The position numbers and the translations under genes were made by a program. From Longimicrobium sp. (GTDB lineage: Bacteria > Gemmatimonadota > Gemmatimonadetes > Longimicrobiales > Longimicrobiaceae): 64,000 bases of DNA. The stretch covers positions 62,001 to 126,000 of the forward strand of contig DASVQP010000117.1 in the NCBI GenBank assembly GCA_036389135.1, read 5' to 3'. Positions 26,070-34,997 of the stretch are shown here, in pieces; within the stretch, counting starts at the first letter, position 1; each line of letters starts with the position of its first letter. The notes under the pieces are model-generated. The model was not told the DNA's origin and ran no database searches. It saw only the letters and a program-made list of their open reading frames with translations.

Positions 26070-26102
26070 AGGCCCGGCCGGCTTCGCGCTGGCCGGGCCT
26101 TC
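26070..26102 (+). terminator. terminator of the lipoprotein gene
   Basis: AGGCCCGGCC (26070-26079) and GGCCGGGCCT (26091-26100) form a 10-bp GC stem, with a short TT tail. It lies 24 nt past the stop. Confidence 0.7.
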
Positions 26103-26187
26103 GTGCGTCCGCCATCCACGGGGGGCGGAATACTTGCAGGACGGTTCCCCACGAGCCGAGCAGCCTCCGCCCCCGGATCCCCGGCAC

Positions 26188-27225
26188 ATGCCCGATCCAC
26201 CCGTCCCATCCGGCAGCGCCGTCGCCGATCGCCCGGGCGCGCGCGGCGACCCGACGGCCGCGCCGAAGCGGAAGGCGCGGTGGTGGTCGCCGGAGACGCG
26301 CCGCACCCCGGCCCGGCCCTGCCTCAACTGCGGCGACCCCACCGTGAGCGCCTTCTGCCCCACCTGCGGGCAGCGCAAGGTGGAGGTGAGGATCTCGTTG
26401 CGGAGGATGCTGCTCGAGCTGCTGGAGGACCAGCTCGCGCTCAACGCGACGCTGCCCCGCACCGTCGGGGCGCTCCTCTTCCGCCCCGGCCACCTCACCT
26501 CCGAGTACGTGAAGGGGCGGATCGTGCGATACGTGCCGCCGTTCCGGCTGTACCTGGTCACCTCCGTCCTCTTCTTCGTCCTCCTCCCGCTCGCCGCCGA
26601 CGCCAACATCATCGCGGACCAGGTCGCCCGCGACGACGCCGCGCAGGTGAGGCGCGTGTCCGCCCCGGCGGCCGCGAACCCGGGCGGGCTCCCTGCTCCG
26701 CCCCCGCCTCCCGCGCGGCCCCGCGAAGAGATGGACATCAACATCGCCTGGAAGGACACGGCGGCGGTGCCCGGCTGGCTGAAGCCGCTGAACCGCCGCC
26801 TCACCCGCACCGGGGAGCGCCTCAAGAGGATGCCCCCCGGCGAGGCGCTGCGGGCGCTGATCGTGGCGATGGAGGAGAACGCGCCCAAGGGCGTGTTCCT
26901 CATGATGCCGCTCTTCGCGTTCTTTCTGAAGGTGCTGTACTTCCGCCAGAGGCGTTACTTCGTGGAGCACTTCGTCTTCGCGCTGCACGTGCACTCGCTG
27001 GCGTTCGTGCTCTCCACCGTCGGGATGCTCTTCCAGTTCCCGCTGCTCCTGGGGACGCTCGGGCTCTGGCAGCTCGTCTACGTATTCGTGGCGATGAAGC
27101 GGGTTTACGGACAGGGGATCGTCCGCACCTTTGCGAAGTACCTCGCGCTGGGCTTCGCGTACGTCGTCTTCGGCGTGGGGCTCGGCGCCGCGGCGACGAT
27201 GCTGCTGGCGGCGATCACCATGTAG
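26188..27225 (+). CDS. DUF3667-like zinc-ribbon membrane protein
   Basis: 345 residues. A Pro/Ala-rich cytoplasmic N-terminus leads to a zinc ribbon (CLNCGDPTVSAFCPTCGQRK, ~48-67), then the DUF3667 signature: LELLEDQLALNATLPRTVGAL, FRPGHLTSEYVKGRIVRYVP and the membrane segment FRLYLVTSVLFFVLLPLAA. Two or three more membrane segments occupy the C-terminal third (FVFALHVHSLAFVLSTVGML and ALGFAYVVFGVGLGAAATML). A TTG at 26134 behind a G-rich stretch is an alternative start that adds 18 residues. Function unknown. Confidence 0.75.
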   Translation: MPDPPVPSGSAVADRPGARGDPTAAPKRKARWWSPETRRTPARPCLNCGDPTVSAFCPTCGQRKVEVRISLRRMLLELLEDQLALNATLPRTVGALLFRPGHLTSEYVKGRIVRYVPPFRLYLVTSVLFFVLLPLAADANIIADQVARDDAAQVRRVSAPAAANPGGLPAPPPPPARPREEMDINIAWKDTAAVPGWLKPLNRRLTRTGERLKRMPPGEALRALIVAMEENAPKGVFLMMPLFAFFLKVLYFRQRRYFVEHFVFALHVHSLAFVLSTVGMLFQFPLLLGTLGLWQLVYVFVAMKRVYGQGIVRTFAKYLALGFAYVVFGVGLGAAATMLLAAITM

Positions 27226-27242
27226 CGGGTCCGGTATACGCG

Positions 27243-27278
27243 AAAAAACCGCTCCGGCATGTGCCGGAGCGGCTTTTT
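27243..27278. terminator. bidirectional terminator between DUF3667 gene and tmRNA
   Basis: CCGCTCCGGCAT/GTGCCGGAGCGG stem flanked by six A on the left and five T on the right, so it can end transcription from both the plus-strand gene and the minus-strand tmRNA. Confidence 0.85.
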
Positions 27279-27286
27279 CGAATCAG

Positions 27287-27659
27287 TGGAGATGCCGGGA
27301 ATCGAACCCGGGTCCGCCTGCAGATCCCCCACGACTTCTACGTGCGTATTCCACTGTTCTTTTCTCCTCGCCCGGTCATCGGCCAGTGGAAGGCCCATCC
27401 CAGACCAGTCGTGTAATCTCGCTTACCCTACCACGACGCTCGGGCAAGCCAGCTTGAATTTGCGACAACTGCTGACCCGGCTCAAGCGGGTCTGATCAGC
27501 AGAAGGGCGGTAAGGATTTCCCCGAGGGGAACTCTACTTACGCAGCCAGGGCGAAGTTATCGTTCGCAGTTACAGGTTTTACCGCTTATTTAACGAGGCA
27601 CTCGGAGACCTCGGCACGCAGCCATGGCTTCACCACACACGTCGAAGCCAGTCATCCCC
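27287..27659 (-). ncRNA. ssrA: transfer-messenger RNA
   Basis: One-piece tmRNA of about 373 nt, which rescues stalled ribosomes and tags the nascent peptide. The 5' end GGGGATGACTGGCTTCGACG pairs with the 3' acceptor CATCTCCA; the T-arm reads CCCGGGTTCGATTCCCGG. CCA is not encoded. The tag frame runs from 27540 to about 27569 on the minus strand: resume codon GCG, then AACGATAACTTCGCCCTGGC, giving A-N-D-N-F-A-L-A-A before TAA, a short tag with the usual ALAA end. Pseudoknot-rich remainder. Needs SmpB, not in this window. Confidence 0.95.
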
Positions 27660-27682
27660 AGACCCGAATTGTCAACGCAGGT

Positions 27683-27711
27683 AATCTAACCGGCTTGGCG
27701 GAGAGTGTCAA
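27683..27711 (-). promoter_or_regulatory. tmRNA promoter
   Basis: Minus-strand -35 TTGACA (27706-27711), 17-base spacer, -10 TAGATT (27683-27688), placed to give a short 5' leader that RNase P would remove. Confidence 0.75.
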
Positions 27712-27769
27712 TCCCGTTGCGGGGCAAGGGGTTAGGGGGTCTGCGCATCGGTCCGGCGCACGTGCCCCC

Positions 27770-28052
27770 CTCCCCCCGGCCCCCTCCCCCGCCTGCGGGG
27801 GCGCAGGGCGGGCGAGGGGGAGAACTCCGCTCGCCGCGCGCAGATCCGGTAGGGGCGCGATTCATCGCGCCCACCCCCGCCCCCGCCTCGACCGCTGCCC
27901 AGCCCACAGATCCTGTAGGGGCCGCCCCACGTGGCTGCCCGTGCCCGTCCCCGGCGCCGGCCCGGGCACCCCGCACCCACGCCCGCCAAACGCCCCTCCC
28001 CCAGGTAGTTATTGGGGGAGGGGCCGCGAGGTGACGAGCGGGGGAGGGGGCC
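27770..28052. repeat. composite intergenic repeat block
   Basis: Same modules in the same order as at 18940-19228: a CCCCCTCCCCC/GGGGGAG-rich segment, GTAGGGGCGCGATTCATCG (27849), GTAGGGGCCGCCCCACGTGG (27915) and CCCCTCCCCCAGGTAGTTAT (27993-28052). The last begins 5 nt past the stop codon of the GGDEF gene. No gene in the rest of the 396-base gap. Confidence 0.78.
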
Positions 28053-28055
28053 CGC

Positions 28056-29978
28056 TCAGATCTCCACTTCCGGCGCGCGCCCCGCTTTCGGCGCCAGCAT
28101 CACGCGGTTGCGGCCGCCGGCCTTGGCGCGGTACAGCGCCTCGTCGGCCAGCTTCAGGAGGTCGGCGGCGGTGGGGGTGCACTCGGGGCATGCGGCCACG
28201 CCCACCGAGGCCGTGATTCGCAGCGGCTGCCCGCCGAAGATCAGGGGGCGCGCCTCGATGCTGCGGCGGATGCGCTCGGCGGCGTCGCCCGCCTGCCGCA
28301 GCGACGTCTCCGGCATCAGCACCACGAACTCCTCGCCGCCGAGACGCGCAGGAAGGTCCACGTCGCGCACGCCGGCGCGCAGCAGGTCGGCGACGTGCTT
28401 CAGGACGCGGTCGCCAACCTCGTGGCCGTGCGTGTCGTTGAACTTCTTGAAGAAGTCCACGTCCAGCATCAGCATGCTGAACGGACGCGCGTAGCGGTCG
28501 AAGTACGCGGCCGCGGTGGAGGCGCGGCTCTCGAATGTGGAGCGGTTCGCCAGGCCGGTGAGCGAATCGGTGGCGGCGAGCTGCTCCACCCGGTCCAGCT
28601 TCAGCCCGCCGCGAAGAGGTGGAGGCGCGATGGAGCGCAGGTCGCGCAGGAGCTCCATCTCCTTGGGCCCGAAGCGCGCCGGGTCCGGATGCCACGCGAC
28701 GACGGCGCCGAGGGGCTCCCCGTCCGCCACCAGCGGGATGACGGCGGCGGAGCGCGGCGGCGACACCCACATCTCGCCCGGCGCCAGGAGCGGCAGCAGC
28801 TCGCTCTCGCCGCGCAGGTCGCGGTACGACAGGTCAACCCCGTGCTTGATGCTGAGCGCCACCCGCGAATCCCCGTCCCCGAACTCGGCGGCGGCGCGCG
28901 GGGCGCGGCCCGTCTCCGCCGCGATGTGCAGGATGCGCCCGAACGGCCCGCTCACGCCGGGAGCCAGCGCCACGGCGGCGCCCTCCGCACCCAGTCCGGC
29001 GCGCACCGCTTCGGCCAGCTGCCGCGCGAACGGCTCCAGCTCCAGCTCCCCCGGGAGCGCCAGTACGGCGGTCCTCAACGCGGCCGTGCGCGCCTCGGAG
29101 CGCGATGAGTCGGCGCGCATGCGCAGGAGCGAGACGAGGGCGGAGAGGTGCTTCGCCGCCGCCAGCGCGGTCGCCTCGGCGCCGGGGGGGACGACGCCGG
29201 GATAGGCGAGCGCCAGGACGCCCAGCGGGAGCTCCACGGGGACGAGGAGCATCTCCGCGGCCCACGGCGACGGCAGGTCGCGCCGTCCTCGCTGGAGGTG
29301 CACCGGCATCTGCTCGTCGATCGCCCAGCGGAAGGGATGCCCTTCCAGCGAGACGCGCGGCTCGGGCTCGGCGACACCGTCGGGAGCGGCGCGGGCGCGG
29401 AGCTGCGCCGTTCCTTCGTCCGCATCCATCTTCCAGAGCGCGGCCTCCTGCGCGTCCGTGGCGCGGCGCACCAGCTCCATCGCCGCCTCCGTCAGCTCCG
29501 CGTCCGAAACGGCGGCCTCGGTGCGCGCAGCCTTGCGGGCGGGCGCCTCCGGGTCCGCGAGAGTGCGGCGCGCGGGCACGGAGACGAGCGCGAGCGCCGC
29601 TCCGGCACCCATCGCCAGCGCGTGGCGAAGGAGATCCATCCACTCCACCGTTCCCCCGAACAGCCACACCACGAGCGGTACCAGGAGCGCGGCGACGGCG
29701 GCCGCGGGGCGCGTCCACGGCTCCCGCTCGCGCAGCAGGAGGTACGCCCAGACGCCCGCCAGCGCGATCAGCGGCGACGCGAGCGAGCCCGTGGCGAGCA
29801 GCAGAAGGTGGATCGCGGGCCAGGCGGCGAGGACCGCCAGGGCGCGGGGCGAGCGGGTGTACGCCCAGGCCGCGAGCCCGGCCAGCACGGGCACCGCGGC
29901 CCACGCGCCCCATTCCGGACGCCAGCGCGGGGCCAGGAGCGCGGCCACGTAGGCCACGCCCGCCACGAGGAGCAGCAC
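28056..29978 (-). CDS. membrane-anchored GAF-GGDEF diguanylate cyclase
   Basis: 640 residues. N-terminal ~130 residues hold several membrane segments (VLLLVAGVAYVAALLA, LAVLAAWPAIHLLLLATGSL, AAAVAALLVPLVVWLFGGTV). Two sensory regions resembling GAF domains (~150-290, ~300-450) follow, then a GGDEF domain (~470-630) with DSLTGLANRSTF, MLDVDFFKKFNDTHGHEVGD and active-site GGEEF (LGGEEFVVLMP). An active c-di-GMP synthase is likely. The GTG at 29978 is uncertain: a CTG overlapping the larB TGA would add nine residues. No EAL domain. Confidence 0.88.
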   Translation of the reverse strand: MLLLVAGVAYVAALLAPRWRPEWGAWAAVPVLAGLAAWAYTRSPRALAVLAAWPAIHLLLLATGSLASPLIALAGVWAYLLLREREPWTRPAAAVAALLVPLVVWLFGGTVEWMDLLRHALAMGAGAALALVSVPARRTLADPEAPARKAARTEAAVSDAELTEAAMELVRRATDAQEAALWKMDADEGTAQLRARAAPDGVAEPEPRVSLEGHPFRWAIDEQMPVHLQRGRRDLPSPWAAEMLLVPVELPLGVLALAYPGVVPPGAEATALAAAKHLSALVSLLRMRADSSRSEARTAALRTAVLALPGELELEPFARQLAEAVRAGLGAEGAAVALAPGVSGPFGRILHIAAETGRAPRAAAEFGDGDSRVALSIKHGVDLSYRDLRGESELLPLLAPGEMWVSPPRSAAVIPLVADGEPLGAVVAWHPDPARFGPKEMELLRDLRSIAPPPLRGGLKLDRVEQLAATDSLTGLANRSTFESRASTAAAYFDRYARPFSMLMLDVDFFKKFNDTHGHEVGDRVLKHVADLLRAGVRDVDLPARLGGEEFVVLMPETSLRQAGDAAERIRRSIEARPLIFGGQPLRITASVGVAACPECTPTAADLLKLADEALYRAKAGGRNRVMLAPKAGRAPEVEI

Positions 29979-30004
29979 CGGGAAGCGGGAGGCGCTGGAG
30001 ATCG

Positions 30005-30766
30005 TCAGGAGGAGGTCAGAAGGTTGATCCGCGCGGCCGCGACCGCCGCGCCGAACCCGTTGTCGATGTTCACCACCGTCACGCCCGACGCGCAGGAGTT
30101 GAGCATCCCGAGCAGCGCAGCCAGCCCGCCGAACGCCGCGCCATATCCCACGCTCGTCGGCACCGCGATCACCGGCGCGGACACCAGCCCGCCGACCACG
30201 GAGGGAAGCGCGCCCTCCATCCCCGCGATCACGATGACGACGGCCGCGCGCTGCAGGACTTCGCCGGCGGAAAGGATGCGGTGCAGCCCGGCCACGCCGA
30301 CGTCGGTCAGCCGCTCCACGGGGCTGCCGAAGGCGCGGAGGGTGTCCGCCGCCTCCTCGGCCACGGGAAGATCGCTCGTGCCGGCCGTAACGATCAGCAC
30401 GGGGCCGCGCGTGCGACGCCCCGCAGGGATCGCGGGCGGCAGGTAGGCGGTGCGGCCCAGCGCGTTGATCTCCACGCCCGGGAGCACGGCCGCGAGCCGC
30501 TCGGCGCCCTCGGGGCTCACGCGCGTCGCCAGCAGCCCGTCGCCGCGGACGGCGATGCGCTCCGCGATGCCGGCGAGCTGGTCGGGGGTCTTGCCCGCCC
30601 CAAAGATCACCTCCGGAAAGCCGTGGCGCAGCGCTCGGTGATGGTCCACCGTGGCGAAGCCCAGCTCCTCGGCGGGGGTCCAGCGCAGCCGCTGCTCCGC
30701 GACGTCCGGCGCCGTCTCCCCCCGCGCGACCTCGTTCAGGAGCGCGCGCAGGCGCTCCGGCGTCAC
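30005..30766 (-). CDS. larB: LarB, nickel-pincer cofactor biosynthesis
   Basis: 253 residues with an AIR-carboxylase/PurE-like C-terminal domain. LarB carboxylates and hydrolyses nicotinate adenine dinucleotide in the first step of nickel-pincer nucleotide synthesis for lactate racemase-type enzymes. [36 protein letters not shown] and [20 protein letters not shown] are family motifs. The GTG start overlaps the dusB stop (GTGA). larC, larE and larA are not in the window, so cofactor production here cannot be confirmed. Confidence 0.9.
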   Translation of the reverse strand: MTPERLRALLNEVARGETAPDVAEQRLRWTPAEELGFATVDHHRALRHGFPEVIFGAGKTPDQLAGIAERIAVRGDGLLATRVSPEGAERLAAVLPGVEINALGRTAYLPPAIPAGRRTRGPVLIVTAGTSDLPVAEEAADTLRAFGSPVERLTDVGVAGLHRILSAGEVLQRAAVVIVIAGMEGALPSVVGGLVSAPVIAVPTSVGYGAAFGGLAALLGMLNSCASGVTVVNIDNGFGAAVAAARINLLTSS

Positions 30767-31758
30767 GCCGCTACCTCCTGCGTCTGCTGCAGGTAGCCTT
30801 CCAGGAGCCGCTCCGCCTCCTCGATCCGCGTGACGGCGAAGAGCTCCTGGCGAAGGAGGCGCCCGTTCGGCAACCCCTTGGTGTACCACCCCAGGTGCTT
30901 GCGGAACTCCACCATCGCCTTCTCCTCGTCGCTCTCCCACGCGATCGCCAGGCGCGCGTGCTCGATGACGATGCCGAAGCGCTCCACCGGGTCCGGATCG
31001 GCGGGGACGGGGCGGCCCTCCAGCGCCGCGCGCGCCTGCCCAAAGATCCACGGCGCCCCGTGCGAGCCGCGGGCGATCATGATGCCGTCGCACTTCGTGT
31101 GATCGTGCATGCGCCGTGCGTCCTCGCCCGTCCACACGTCGCCGTTGCCGATGACCGGGATGTCGAGCGCCGCTTTGACCGCGGCGATCTCGTCCCAGTT
31201 GGCCGTACCGCTGTACATCTGGGTGCGGCTGCGGGCGTGCAGGGTCAGCGCCATGGCGCCCGCGTCCTGGCAGCGCAGCGCGATCTCAACGGGGTTGCGC
31301 GTATCCTCGCTCCACCCGCTGCGGATCTTGACCGTGGTGGGGATGGAGATGGCGGCGCGTACGGCGCGGATGATCGCCTGCACCAGGTCGAGGTCGCGCA
31401 GGCAGCCGGAGCCGCCGTTGCGGGTCACCACCTTTTTGACCGGGCAGCCGAAGTTGATGTCCAGGAAGTCCGGCTCGTACACCTCCTCCACCAGCGCCGC
31501 GGCCTCGGCCATGGCCTGGGGATCGCCGCCGAAGATCTGGATGCCGATGGGGCGCTCTTCGTCGTTGAAACGCAGGTAGCCGTGCGTGCGCCGGTCGTGC
31601 CGCCGGATCCCCTCGGCGGAGACGAACTCGGACACGACGACGTCCGCCCCGAAGCGGCGGCAGAGCCGGCGGAAAGGGGACTCGCTGACGCCTGCCTGGG
31701 GCGCAAGGTAGAGCGGGACGGTGCCGCTTGCCAGAAGGTCGAGCGCATTCGATTTCAT
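30763..31758 (-). CDS. dusB: tRNA-dihydrouridine synthase
   Basis: 331-residue FMN-dependent enzyme that reduces uridines in t[23 protein letters not shown] near the start, [20 protein letters not shown] with the catalytic Cys, [22 protein letters not shown] and VIGNGDVW are typical DusB-type motifs. Its ATG is 6 nt after a candidate -10 box, so it may be translated from a leaderless mRNA. Unlike the classical dusB-fis order, larB follows here. Confidence 0.94.
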   Translation of the reverse strand: MKSNALDLLASGTVPLYLAPQAGVSESPFRRLCRRFGADVVVSEFVSAEGIRRHDRRTHGYLRFNDEERPIGIQIFGGDPQAMAEAAALVEEVYEPDFLDINFGCPVKKVVTRNGGSGCLRDLDLVQAIIRAVRAAISIPTTVKIRSGWSEDTRNPVEIALRCQDAGAMALTLHARSRTQMYSGTANWDEIAAVKAALDIPVIGNGDVWTGEDARRMHDHTKCDGIMIARGSHGAPWIFGQARAALEGRPVPADPDPVERFGIVIEHARLAIAWESDEEKAMVEFRKHLGWYTKGLPNGRLLRQELFAVTRIEEAERLLEGYLQQTQEVAA

Positions 31759-31764
31759 GCGGGT

Positions 31765-31793
31765 AAACTACTTGAGTCCAATGGTTTTCTCAA
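31765..31793 (-). promoter_or_regulatory. dusB-larB promoter
   Basis: Minus-strand -35 TTGAGA (31788-31793), 17-base spacer, weak -10 TAGTTT (31765-31770). Only six bases separate the -10 box from the dusB ATG, which predicts a leaderless transcript. Confidence 0.5.
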
Positions 31794-32007
31794 CCCGATT
31801 CGCGGGTCTGGCGCCAGGCGCAGTCCATTCGTGCACGTCTTTGCTGCAATGTCGTGAAAGAGCGTTCGCGTGCTCATTGCGCCAATCGCCGGACGGTACG
31901 TTCGCGACGTGGGCCGTTCTCAGCGCTTCCGTTACTTTGCGCGCCATCGGTCGCGTTCTTTGGGCAGATGGCGGCGAATTCGATCCAACGCCGCGTGCGG
32001 CGGGCTC

Positions 32008-32038
32008 TTGCGCTGAACGGAGTTTTCTGTAATATAGT
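32008..32038 (+). promoter_or_regulatory. possible promoter of the 129-residue gene
   Basis: TTGCGC (32008-32013) and overlapping -10 candidates TAATAT (32030-32035) or TATAGT (32033-32038). The ATG at 32045 is only 6-9 nt further on and has no ribosome site. The 31759-32044 gap shows nothing else. Confidence 0.4.
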
Positions 32039-32044
32039 TGTCCC

Positions 32045-32434
32045 ATGCCGAATACATTAAACGAAAAACAGACCGACCTGCTGCGCTACCTTTCGCGGCA
32101 GACCGGCCCCGTTCCGGTGGACCACCTGGACGGGCGCGTGGTGAGGGCTCTCAAGTCGCGCGCGCTCATCGACGAGCGCAATGGCTGGGTGTCCGTGAGC
32201 AACCAGGGACGCGACGAGTTCGAGACCAAGGTCCGCCGCCGCCGTGCCTTCAGCCCCCACTCGGGCGACTCCGGCGCCCGCAATGCCCGCGCGGAGTCCA
32301 TCAAGCGCGCCATCGACGCGCTGGAGCTGGCCCTCCCCAAGGACGCCGAGGTCATGATCGGCGAGATGCCGGCCTACGCGGACGACGTCATGGAAGGGTT
32401 GCGGGTTTTCGCGCGGCGGCTGGCGCGCACGTGA
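32045..32434 (+). CDS. hypothetical protein, possible winged-helix fold
   Basis: 129 residues, not recognised. The N-terminal half (LNEKQTDLLRYLSRQTGPVP, LKSRALIDERNGWVSVSNQG) reads like a winged helix; the middle is basic (KVRRRRAF) and the C-terminal half (AESIKRAIDALELALPKDAE) predicts helices. A DNA-binding role is a guess. A terminator follows at 32453. Confidence 0.65.
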   Translation: MPNTLNEKQTDLLRYLSRQTGPVPVDHLDGRVVRALKSRALIDERNGWVSVSNQGRDEFETKVRRRRAFSPHSGDSGARNARAESIKRAIDALELALPKDAEVMIGEMPAYADDVMEGLRVFARRLART

Positions 32435-32452
32435 TCGGCTGAGGACGACTGG

Positions 32453-32486
32453 AGGACCCGGGCGAGGCATCGTCCGGGTCCTTTTT
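32453..32486 (+). terminator. intrinsic terminator
   Basis: AGGACCCGG / CCGGGTCCT stem followed by TTTTTG, 19 nt past the stop of the preceding gene. Confidence 0.85.
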
Positions 32487-32613
32487 GTGTGGCGGGGGGT
32501 TCCAGGTAGTCCGAGCTGTGCCGGCTGGTCCGGCGGTTGAATTGAAACCGCTGCAACAACCGCGGGAAACCTGCCTTCGCAGGTTGCGGGGGCGGGATCG
32601 GTGCCGGTTCGCC

Positions 32614-32662
32614 GGGGGCTGAAGCCCCCGGCTGGAACCACGGGAAGCCCACTGAAGTGGGC
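32614..32662. repeat. GGGGGCTGAAGCCCCC palindromic repeat
   Basis: GGGGGCTGAAGCCCCC (32614-32629), linker CGGCTGGAACCACGGGAA and GCCCACTGAAGTGGGC (32647-32662). Second copy of the element at 3038-3085. The rest of 32487-32738 has no recognisable gene. Confidence 0.78.
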
Positions 32663-32738
32663 TCGAGAAGCACGGCGTCGGACCCGGAGTCCGCGGAGGC
32701 GGACTTTGTGCTGTTGTTGCAGCGAGTTCACTCGCCGG

Positions 32739-32960
32739 CTACCCCCCCGTCCACGCCGTAAGCCGGTGGAGCAGCGCCTCGACACGGGCGCGGAGGTCCA
32801 CGTCGTCTACGAAGGGGGCGGCGGCGCGCAGGTAGGTGATCAGGAGGCCGATCTCGCCCTGGGCGAGCTCTTCCACGAAGAGGGCCGGATCGAGGCCGAG
32901 GTCGTGCGCGGCGGTGGTGACGGCGCGGACGGAGAGCTCCGTGAAGTCGTCTTCGGGCAC
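32739..32960 (-). CDS. small acidic hypothetical protein
   Basis: 73 residues, strongly acidic and helical (DDFTELSVRAVTTAAHDLGL, FVEELAQGEIGLLITYLRAA). No family recognised. It follows the glycosyltransferase gene by 13 bases on the same strand and is probably cotranscribed. Confidence 0.55.
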   Translation of the reverse strand: MPEDDFTELSVRAVTTAAHDLGLDPALFVEELAQGEIGLLITYLRAAAPFVDDVDLRARVEALLHRLTAWTGG

Positions 32961-32973
32961 GTGATTGCTCCTG

Positions 32974-34191
32974 TCAGGGCTTCCAGTGGAAGCGAGGGCG
33001 GCTTCCCCACACCGCCATCGCGGTCAGGTAGAACGGTTGCGCGAGGAACCAGAGCGGAAGCCAGCGCAGCAGCCCGGTGCGGCCGAAGCGGCGCGCCGCC
33101 GTTCCGTACACCAGGAGGTCCGCGGCCAGCTTGGCGAGCACGCCCGCGATCCATCCCGCCCACGTCAGGTACCCCGACCACACGAAGAGCGGCCCGCACA
33201 GCACGAAGACGTTGGCGTAGAGCGATGCCGCTCCGTACGCCAGCACCCGCACGTCCGCGCGAAAGTGGTGCATCCCGCTGGACGCCCAGCGCGCCCGCTG
33301 GTTGCGGAAGTCGCGTAGGGTGGGGACGGGCTGCGTCCGTACGAGCGTCTCCGGGCCGTCCGCCCAGCCGATGCGGCCCAGCTCGGGCGCGGAGCGGATC
33401 AGGTAGAGCATGAGCATGTCGTCGCCGGCGATGCGGCCGAGGCCGGAGCGGTAGCCTCCCACGCGCTCGAAGGCGGCGCGCCGGTAGGCCAGGTTGTGCC
33501 CCGACGCGCCCAGCGGCATGCCCAGACGGGCGCTCGCGAGCATCGTAGTGGTCAGCGTGAGGAAGTCGAACGCCTGGAATCGTTCGAACCAGGGGCCCTC
33601 GGAGGCGTATTCGGAGCATCCCAGCACCATCGCGACGTCAGGCTGAAAGGAGCGCACCAACCCCGCCACCCAGGTGCAGGGAACGCGGCAGTCGGCGTCA
33701 GTGAGGAGCAGGATCTCGCCGCGGCTGGCTTCGACGCCGCGCTGAAGGGCAAGCTTCTTCGGCGACAGGCCCGGCGGGACCTCCGTCTGACGAACCAGGC
33801 GAAAGCGACCCGGTTGCCGCGCGGCGGCATCTTCTACGAGCTCCGCCGTTTCATCGGTGGAGCGGTCGTCCACGATCAGCGCCTCGAAGGCCGGGTACGT
33901 CTGCGCGGCGAGGTCGGCGAGGAGCGCGGGGAGACTGGCTGCTTCGTTGCGCGCGGCCACCACCACGCTGACGAAAGGCGTCGCGTCTCTCGGCGGCGGC
34001 GAGGGACGGCGCAGCGCCCACCACGCCGCGGCCGATGACGCGAGGTACAGGCCGAGCGCGGCGACCGTCAGGACGTCAAAGAACGACAACGCGATCGGAG
34101 CGGAGGTCGAGAGAAACGGGCTTTGGGCGGGCGGTCGCCACTTCGCGTTCCGTGCCAGCGAAATCGAAACAGGTGACTCAGGGGGGCGCAC
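32974..34191 (-). CDS. membrane glycosyltransferase family 2
   Basis: 405 residues from the longest start. One N-terminal membrane helix (DVLTVAALGLYLASSAAAWW), a GT2 catalytic domain with FVSVVVAARNEAASLPALLA, VDDRSTDETAEL, the DxD-type TDADCR and a QRARW motif of processive synthases, then three C-terminal membrane segments. A lipid- or polysaccharide-directed transferase acting at the inner membrane is likely. The start is uncertain: GTG at 34191, or a TTG at 34089 giving 371 residues that begins just before the first helix. Confidence 0.82.
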   Translation of the reverse strand: MRPPESPVSISLARNAKWRPPAQSPFLSTSAPIALSFFDVLTVAALGLYLASSAAAWWALRRPSPPPRDATPFVSVVVAARNEAASLPALLADLAAQTYPAFEALIVDDRSTDETAELVEDAAARQPGRFRLVRQTEVPPGLSPKKLALQRGVEASRGEILLLTDADCRVPCTWVAGLVRSFQPDVAMVLGCSEYASEGPWFERFQAFDFLTLTTTMLASARLGMPLGASGHNLAYRRAAFERVGGYRSGLGRIAGDDMLMLYLIRSAPELGRIGWADGPETLVRTQPVPTLRDFRNQRARWASSGMHHFRADVRVLAYGAASLYANVFVLCGPLFVWSGYLTWAGWIAGVLAKLAADLLVYGTAARRFGRTGLLRWLPLWFLAQPFYLTAMAVWGSRPRFHWKP

Positions 34192-34291
34192 TCCTTACAT
34201 TGGTAGCGCGCATCCCGCCGGAAACCGGAAGTCTCCCTCCCCCGTACATGGCGTCGGCCGCACGCACCGCGCGGCCCGACTGCACCCGAGC

Positions 34292-34993
34292 ATGAGCTTC
34301 TACCTTTTTTCGCTGATCCTTGGAGCGCTGGGCCTCCTCGCCATGGCCGCGTCCGGCCTGAGCCACGGGCACGGGCACGGCGGCCACGACGTGTCGCACG
34401 GGGGCGGCCACGGGCACGGCGGCCACATAGGGCACGACCTGGGCGGCCACCACGGCGGGCACGATGTCGCCGCGCACCACGGCGACGGCGACCAGGGGCA
34501 CCACGGCGGCGGCAAGAGCGGCCACTCGTGGGCCTGGCAGATCCTGTCGCCGCGCGTGCTGTTCAGCGTGCTGGTGGGGCTGGGCGCCACGGGGCTCGCG
34601 GGGGAGCCGTACCTGGGCGGGGTGCTTCTGCTGCTGCTGGCGCTCGCCGGGGGGATCGTCTTCGAGCTGGTGGCGGTGAGGCCGGTGTGGAACTTCTTCT
34701 TCCGCTTCGCCTCCGTGCCCGCGCTGACGCTGGAGAGCGCGCTGTACGACACCGGGACGGCGGTGACGAGGTTCGACGAGAGCGGAAGCGGGCTGATCGC
34801 GCTCGAGGTGGACGGGCAGGTGCTGCAGGTGCTCGCCACCCTTCGCCCCGCGGACGTCGGCAAGGGCCTGCGGATACGCGCGGGTGACCGGGTGATGGTG
34901 GAGGAGGTGGACGGCGCGCGGAACCGCTGCGTCGTGTCGAGGGCCGCGCCGGATCATCCGGCTGGCGGCGTGAAATCATTAGAGGAGAGCTAG
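34292..34993 (+). CDS. NfeD-like membrane protein with histidine-rich loop
   Basis: 233 residues. Helix 1 (FYLFSLILGALGLLAMAASG), then an extracytoplasmic stretch with 17 histidines between residues 25 and 78 (pattern HGHGHGGHDVSHGGGHGHGG), two helices (VLFSVLVGLGATGLAG, YLGGVLLLLLALAGGIVFEL) and a C-terminal OB-fold-like domain (GTAVTRFDESGSGLIALEVD, GDRVMVEEVDGARNRCVV). The architecture matches YuaF/NfeD proteins paired with flotillins; the next gene is a flotillin 4 nt away. The His-rich loop probably binds Zn, Ni or Cu, and is unusual for the family. Confidence 0.78.
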   Translation: MSFYLFSLILGALGLLAMAASGLSHGHGHGGHDVSHGGGHGHGGHIGHDLGGHHGGHDVAAHHGDGDQGHHGGGKSGHSWAWQILSPRVLFSVLVGLGATGLAGEPYLGGVLLLLLALAGGIVFELVAVRPVWNFFFRFASVPALTLESALYDTGTAVTRFDESGSGLIALEVDGQVLQVLATLRPADVGKGLRIRAGDRVMVEEVDGARNRCVVSRAAPDHPAGGVKSLEES

Positions 34994-34997
34994 GACG

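Noticed and set aside
27300-27330. tRNA gene suggested by GGTTCGATTCCCGG
   Set aside because: The T-arm belongs to the tmRNA; there is no anticodon arm and the matching 5' acceptor lies about 350 bases away.
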